In this document: positions 58,941 through 64,000 of the stretch, piece by piece
How positions within the stretch are numbered: the first letter of the stretch is position 1
Layout of the letters: each line of letters starts with the position of its first letter
Source: Oxyruncus cristatus
Taxonomy: Eukaryota > Chordata > Aves > Passeriformes > Cotingidae
DNA: 64,000 nt
Direction of reading: 5' to 3'
NCBI GenBank assembly: GCA_013399855.1
Contig: VXAY01006170.1
Location: forward strand, 1 to 64,000
Notes under the pieces: model-generated
The model's database searches: none
What the model was told of the DNA's origin: nothing
The model's input: the letters and a program-made list of their open reading frames with translations, nothing else
Translations under genes and position numbers: made by a program

Positions 58941-61859
58941 CAAACAGGGCTCGTGCCCCTTGTCCCCATCGCACACCAGTCATGCCACAGGTAGCACCCA
59001 GGGGTGATGCTGCCCACACCAGGCTCCGGTCGCCCACTGGGCCTGGGCAGGAGCACCTCAGACCAGTGAAGCGGCTCCAATTTATGCATGAGCCTGGAAG
59101 GGGGTGACAAGCAGGAACAGCCCTGATGAGACAGGTTCAATCAAGCAGGTTAAAGCCAGTTGTGGATGAGGTAAAAGGGCTGCTGAGCCCACAGAACACC
59201 CAATGTGGCCAGCACACTCCATCACTTAAGGACACCTGGCCCTGCACGTATCTGATCACCCCAGTCCAGCTCCCAGAACCAGGCTCAGCTGGACACAAGT
59301 CATTATTAACTCATTATTAAATCTCCACTGTGGCCCATGCATGTTGGAGAAGTTAATCAGCGGCACGGAGGCTCCAACTGGTCCCCAGAGCCACAGGATG
59401 GGGATGCACAGGCAGTCCGGGCAGAAGGATGGAGCTGGGGTGGCTGCACACATGGAGCCAGCGAACAAGGGAGGCCCGAGTGGCCCTCAGTGCTGGAGGC
59501 GGCACCCACCCTATTCTGCAGTCAGGGACAAGGGGACACTGTGCCCCTCTGGTGGGGCAGGCAGAAAAGGTCATGTTGACACCTCAAAGCTGTCAGATCC
59601 TGCCTGGATTGCCTGGAAAGATGGATTTTCAGGCTTGAAACGGCAGGGCAGGAACCTGCATCCAAGTCCACAGCTGTCACAGTGCAGTCCGTAGGACAGT
59701 GGGAGATTCGGGAGGGGACACACATGTGAACCTCAAGGAAAAGCAATAAAAGAACCACCAGTGTCCCCAGGGAACGACTCAGCACCCTTAGCTCCTTCCC
59801 CCTGGCCCCATTCGGTGGGTGCTGTCACACAGCGCCCAGCTCCTGCAGCCGGAGAGGGCAGCACACACACCCCGGCAGAGCCGTGTCCCCGTGCACCAGG
59901 GCAGGACAGAGCACGATGGGATGAAGAGCCACTGTTGTCCCCTGGCGCCAGCAGTGGCTCTCACCCCCTGCCAGCTCGACAGCGTGCTCCTCCCAGGCAT
60001 GGCTCCCTCCCAAAAGCCCGGCTGCCTCCCCCACGGCCACCCGCAGCCATTCCCCCAGGCACGGAGCCAGCACTGGGGCCTGGCGCTGCCTCCTCCCCGG
60101 GCGCCGCTGCCAGCGGGGCTGCTACAGCCATCCCCATCCAAGGAGCAGTGGGGTGAGCCCATGCTGTGTCCCCAGCTGCCCCGACTGAGGGGCCAGCACA
60201 GGGGTGCCACCTCCTCTGCACCGCCCTGCAGCTGGGGCACTCGCGGGGAGAAAGAGCACGCCACGGCTCAGGGACAGGTGTTCCAGGGCAGTGGCACTGA
60301 CCTGCATCCCCAGCTTCACCCCATGACACCACTGGCCATCCACGCCTGGGTGACATCACCCCAGTTTTTGGGGGCCAGTCCAGGTCACTCTGGACTCCAG
60401 GAAAAGCAGCAGCTCTCACACAGGAAAGGGCCAAACTGGGACTGGAGGAGCTGCTCACCCACCTCTGGCACAAATCTCGCTGCCAGCACTGAAGTGCCAC
60501 TGTCTGTCCCCACAGTGCTGGCCAGACAGTGACTCCAGGTCACTGCAGCCTGTTCCACAGGGACAGCAGGGGGCTGGGGGCTGGCTCAGGGCTGGCCAAG
60601 TCACCACATGCGGGAGCTGAGTCAAAACCAAAGCTGCTGGGAGAGGCTGGAGTGTGGGAACAGCAGGAGCACGCTGGATTCCTCCCTGCATCGATTTAGC
60701 AAGCTTGCACAGCCATATGTTTCCAGCTGCTGGAACGTGGAGCAGCAGAGAAGGCTCAGCCTGTGCCATGGCGGGGTCAGTTGGACACCCAGCCTTGGCC
60801 AGGCTCATTTTCCGGGCAGCTACGGCTGGGACGTGTCCCACAGTGTTCCCCTCTCCACCGGGGCTGCAGGCTCAGGGACTGGTATCTCCCCTGTCCCAGC
60901 TCTGGCCTGGCCTGCAGGTCCTCAGCAGCTCCCACTGCTCTCACAGGCTCTGTCCATCCTGCTGTTATAGAGGGAAGGGGGTGCTGGCTCTGGTCCTGTG
61001 CCTCATTCCAACCATGCAGAGGGCAACCCGAGATGCAGCCACTGTCCCCAAGCCCTGCACCAGGGCCACCAAGCCCCACTGCCCAAGTCACTTGCCCCCG
61101 TGCCAGGCTGGGTCTCCCTTGCCCACGCCCTCCGCTGTGCTTGGGCAGCTCTCCCAGCCCCCTCAGCCTCCCCAGCTGCTCCTTTCTGTACGGAGCTCTC
61201 TCAGCACTCTCCTCAACATCAGCAAACGTGACACGGCTCCACTTGGCACACGGGGAAACTGAGGCAGGAAGCCCCAGCACACCCCCATCCACCCCATTGC
61301 CTGTGGCACTCCCTGGCACGGCCTCCAGCACCAACCACTACGTTACACACACACGGTGCCCCAACCCACATGCTGCCCATCGCCCCCATCTCCTGCCCAG
61401 CACAGCTGGGGCAGCAGCAGGTACCACCGCCAGCAGGAGCAAGGTGGGGTGCAGGGCTGGAGGCAGCCAGGGAGGAAGAAGAAGAGGAGGAGGAGGAAGC
61501 AGAGAGCTGTGCCGTGAAGGGCTGGCTCAGGGCACGGTGCTGTGTGCTGTGGGTCTGACTGTGACAGGCAGTGCAGAACCACGGCTGTTTAAGGCCGGGG
61601 AGCTCCAGGTTGTGCTCATGTCCAGCTCTTCCCATCACCTCCCAGAGGGAGTGGTGGCAGCTCCTCTCTCCGCATCTTGGGGCACAGCCATGGCCCTGCA
61701 GATGGGCTCTGCCAGTGTGGCCAAGTAAGGCCAAGGAATGAGGAAATCATCAACTCCAAACGGCTCTGACAGCTCATTTCAAAGGAGCATGTGGCCACCA
61801 GCTCCCACTGGGGCCAGGCAGGGCTGCGTCCGTGGGACACGTGTGGCCCATGTGCCTTG

Positions 61860-62115
61860 GCAAGGGAACCTGCGTGTGTGTGTGTTTGCATCATGCGTAT
61901 GTTCCTGTGTGGGCCACATGGCAGCAAAAGCCCGCAGAAAGGGGAGGGGTGTGCATGTGTGTCACCTATGCCTGTGACCTTGCACATGTGCCCACTTACG
62001 CAGGCAGGGGGACAGCAGGATGTGACACCAACACTGGCACGAGGGTGCCAGGTTTGCACAGATGCACCGTCTGTGCCTGCGTCCATACACTCAGCGTGAG
62101 TGTGGCACTAGCATG
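61860..62115 (+). repeat. GT-rich low-complexity patch
   Basis: Scattered gtgtgtgtgtg and tgcatgtgtg motifs, diverged. Non-coding. Confidence 0.7.
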
Positions 62116-62149
62116 TGTGTTTTCTTGCCCCCCACAACCCAACTGGTCT

Positions 62150-62390
62150 CGTTTCAGAAGATCCAACCAGGAAAGGACTCCTGTTGACCCAGTAAGGATT
62201 TCAGCAGCAAGCACGAATTCACTGGGAAAGGCCTTGTGACTTCCTCAGTCATTCTGGTGGGCCCCTATTCCACAGTAGCTGCAACGTATTTCCCCAGGCC
62301 CGGAAACATTTTTAGCTGGTTGCTCAATTCCTTCCAGCGCATTGAAAAATTCACTAATAAACTCTGCAATAAAACCCATTCTCCTCCAGC
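62150..62390. promoter_or_regulatory. AT-richer island in NAV1 5' intron, candidate conserved element
   Basis: Low-repeat sequence (acatttttagctggttgctc, attgaaaaattcactaataa) in GC-rich surroundings. No transposon signature. Confidence 0.3.
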
Positions 62391-63854
62391 CCAGCCGCGC
62401 TCCCTGGCTCCACGAACCCTCGTGCAGACATGTGCTGCTCCCTCCATCCGCCCCAGCTCAGGCTCCCAGCCCCTCATTGATGAACAAATCAGCCCAGGCA
62501 GCATTTTGCTGGTATTTTCCTTGAAAATCCTCTGCTCTGGCACTTGGAGCCCACCTGAGGGGAGACCTGACACCCCAAGCCTGGTGTGAAGCTCGCTGAG
62601 CCCCGCAGGTTCCCCGCTTACACCCCGCAGCCTGCAATTCCGTCACCGGCGTCTTGGAGCACCGACAGCAGAGTCTTTCCATATGGAGTAAATGGCTTTA
62701 TCTTGTATTATTACATTCAGCTCTGACTCCCTCTCCCTGGGGCTGGGTACGGGGACAGTCACAACCTGCAATCCTTCTCCTTGGGGCTTAACTGTCTTTC
62801 TCACCCCAACAGTCCCCAAACACATGAAATGAGCAGTGGAGATGGCTAATGGGGCTCTGTGGGGTGTCTGCCATGTCCACAGTGTTCACTTCCACCACTG
62901 ACCTCGTTTTTCAGCCCCATCCCTGCAATCCCTGCATGCTCCCCACAGGGAGGTACCAGCACCCCCAAAACACCCATCTGTTTCAGAAGATGCCCCAGGG
63001 TACTCAGGCTGGCAGAGCATGTCTTCCACCCTCACTCACCCTGGGAGAGCATCTCTCCCTTTCCTGCAAACCTGTTGCCCCACCCAGAAGGCATTCGGTT
63101 CATTAGCACTCCTGGTTTAATTGCTTTCACTGGTGAGAGCCCAGGGCTGGCTGCCAGCCCCGCATCCCCCGCAGTAGTGCCAGAAGAGGGTCCTGCTCCC
63201 TGAGGGGCAAGGACAGGGCTCGGAGCCCTGTGCCATCCAGCACTCTGGTAACAGGGTACTGAGGTACCCAGATGGCTGACTGGTGCCTCTGAACCACCCT
63301 GGATGGAGTGGGGACCAACAGGGAAAAGCATGGCCACCATACCCTGGATGAAGGCAGCAGCCCCCAGGCTGGAGGAGCCAGAGATGCTGTTCCCCGGGGA
63401 CATGGAGGAACAGCCTTCTGCCACCGGGGACGGGGGACATGCAGAGGATGCTGCAGGTACCTGAGGTCCCCATCCATGACTCCACCAGGGCAGGCCAAGC
63501 TTCGCACATGGTGCTGCTCCACACGTAGCCCTGTGAGGCTGAGGGAGAAGATTTTACACAGCCCAGGACATCCTGTGCTTGCCCTTGGCCAAGGGAGGAG
63601 AGGCCAGGCAGCAACCGTTGGGGGAGGCAAGGGGGTTACAGTGGGCAGCACTGTGGGGACAGTGTGTGCCCCACAGGACCTAAGTACCCAGGGAGCCCCT
63701 TCAAGAACACAGCCAGAGGAGGAATGGTGACAGGACCCCACTTTGGCACGGTCACCCCACATTGTCACACCCCTCCGGATGAACCTTTCTGCAAAACAAC
63801 ATCTCTCTACAGGAGGCTCCGGGAGTGGCTGCAGCAGGGGAGGAAGCCAATTCC

Positions 63855-64000
63855 CCTGCCTGCACTCGCTGTCACCATCACCAAACCATCCCCATCACTG
63901 CAGTCATCACCACTGCCACCATTCCCATCCCTATCACTGCCACCATCCCCATCCCTATCACTGCCACCTTCCCCGTCACCACACCATCTCCATCGCCACA
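63855..64000 (+). repeat. cctatcactgccaccatccc tandem repeat at window edge
   Basis: Units of atcactgccaccatccccat repeat to the last base, so the array continues outside the window. Confidence 0.85.

Larger units (their letters stand above)
57360..64000 (-). other. NAV1: NAV1 5' intron, running off the window
   Basis: No upstream NAV1 exon recognised. Holds the GGAT repeat, a CA/GTGCAC tract, a minisatellite, a GT-rich patch, AT-richer islands at 59270-59370 and 62150-62390, and a terminal tandem repeat. Confidence 0.75.

Overview
The window is vertebrate nuclear DNA and almost certainly from a bird. The evidence is GC-rich sequence, short introns, dense minisatellites, six chicken-repeat-1 (CR1) LINE 3' ends and a solo-LTR-like element. 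The scale suits an avian microchromosome. The species cannot be fixed from the sequence. There are three N gaps (12451-12723, 22860-23054, 44538-45235) and one isolated N (24447).

Two protein-coding genes are present, both on the minus strand. SYT2 (synaptotagmin-2) is complete in its coding part: eight coding exons from 8248 down to 2299 join in frame to a 418-residue protein with a lumenal sequon, a membrane segment, and C2A and C2B domains with their calcium ligands. Its 3'UTR occupies the first part of the window. Its non-coding first exon and promoter most likely lie in the CpG-rich block around 22.3-23.1 kb, where a strong minus-strand donor (exon end 22718) faces the acceptor at 8266.

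Upstream of SYT2 lies NAV1 (neuron navigator 1). Twenty-nine exons between 57359 and 30024 join in frame to 1621 residues ending in a normal stop. The set includes a 9-nt and a 24-nt microexon. The large first coding exon lies beyond position 64000, so NAV1 is 5'-truncated here. Its 3'UTR probably runs to about 26415, with an earlier poly(A) signal at 29456-29461.

Layout: 1-2298 SYT2 3'UTR and flank; 2299-8265 SYT2 coding exons; 8266-22717 long SYT2 5' intron with a TG tract, a poly(T) run, a gap and AT-rich islands that look like conserved elements; 22.3-23.1 kb CpG island; 23.1-26.4 kb intergenic tandem repeats and CR1; 26.4-30.0 kb NAV1 3'UTR; 30.0-42.1 kb dense NAV1 exons; 42.1-52.8 kb intron with an internal GC-rich block and gap; 52.8-57.4 kb two more exons; 57.4-64 kb 5' intron.

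Both genes act in neurons. SYT2 is a fast calcium sensor for vesicle release; NAV1 is a microtubule plus-end AAA-family protein of axon guidance and migration. They are neighbours, not members of one pathway. I found no RNA gene, CRISPR array or clear new biological system. The items most worth a second look are the microexons, the candidate promoters beside the gaps, the AT-rich islands in the SYT2 intron, and the repeats placed against exons or inside the 3'UTR.
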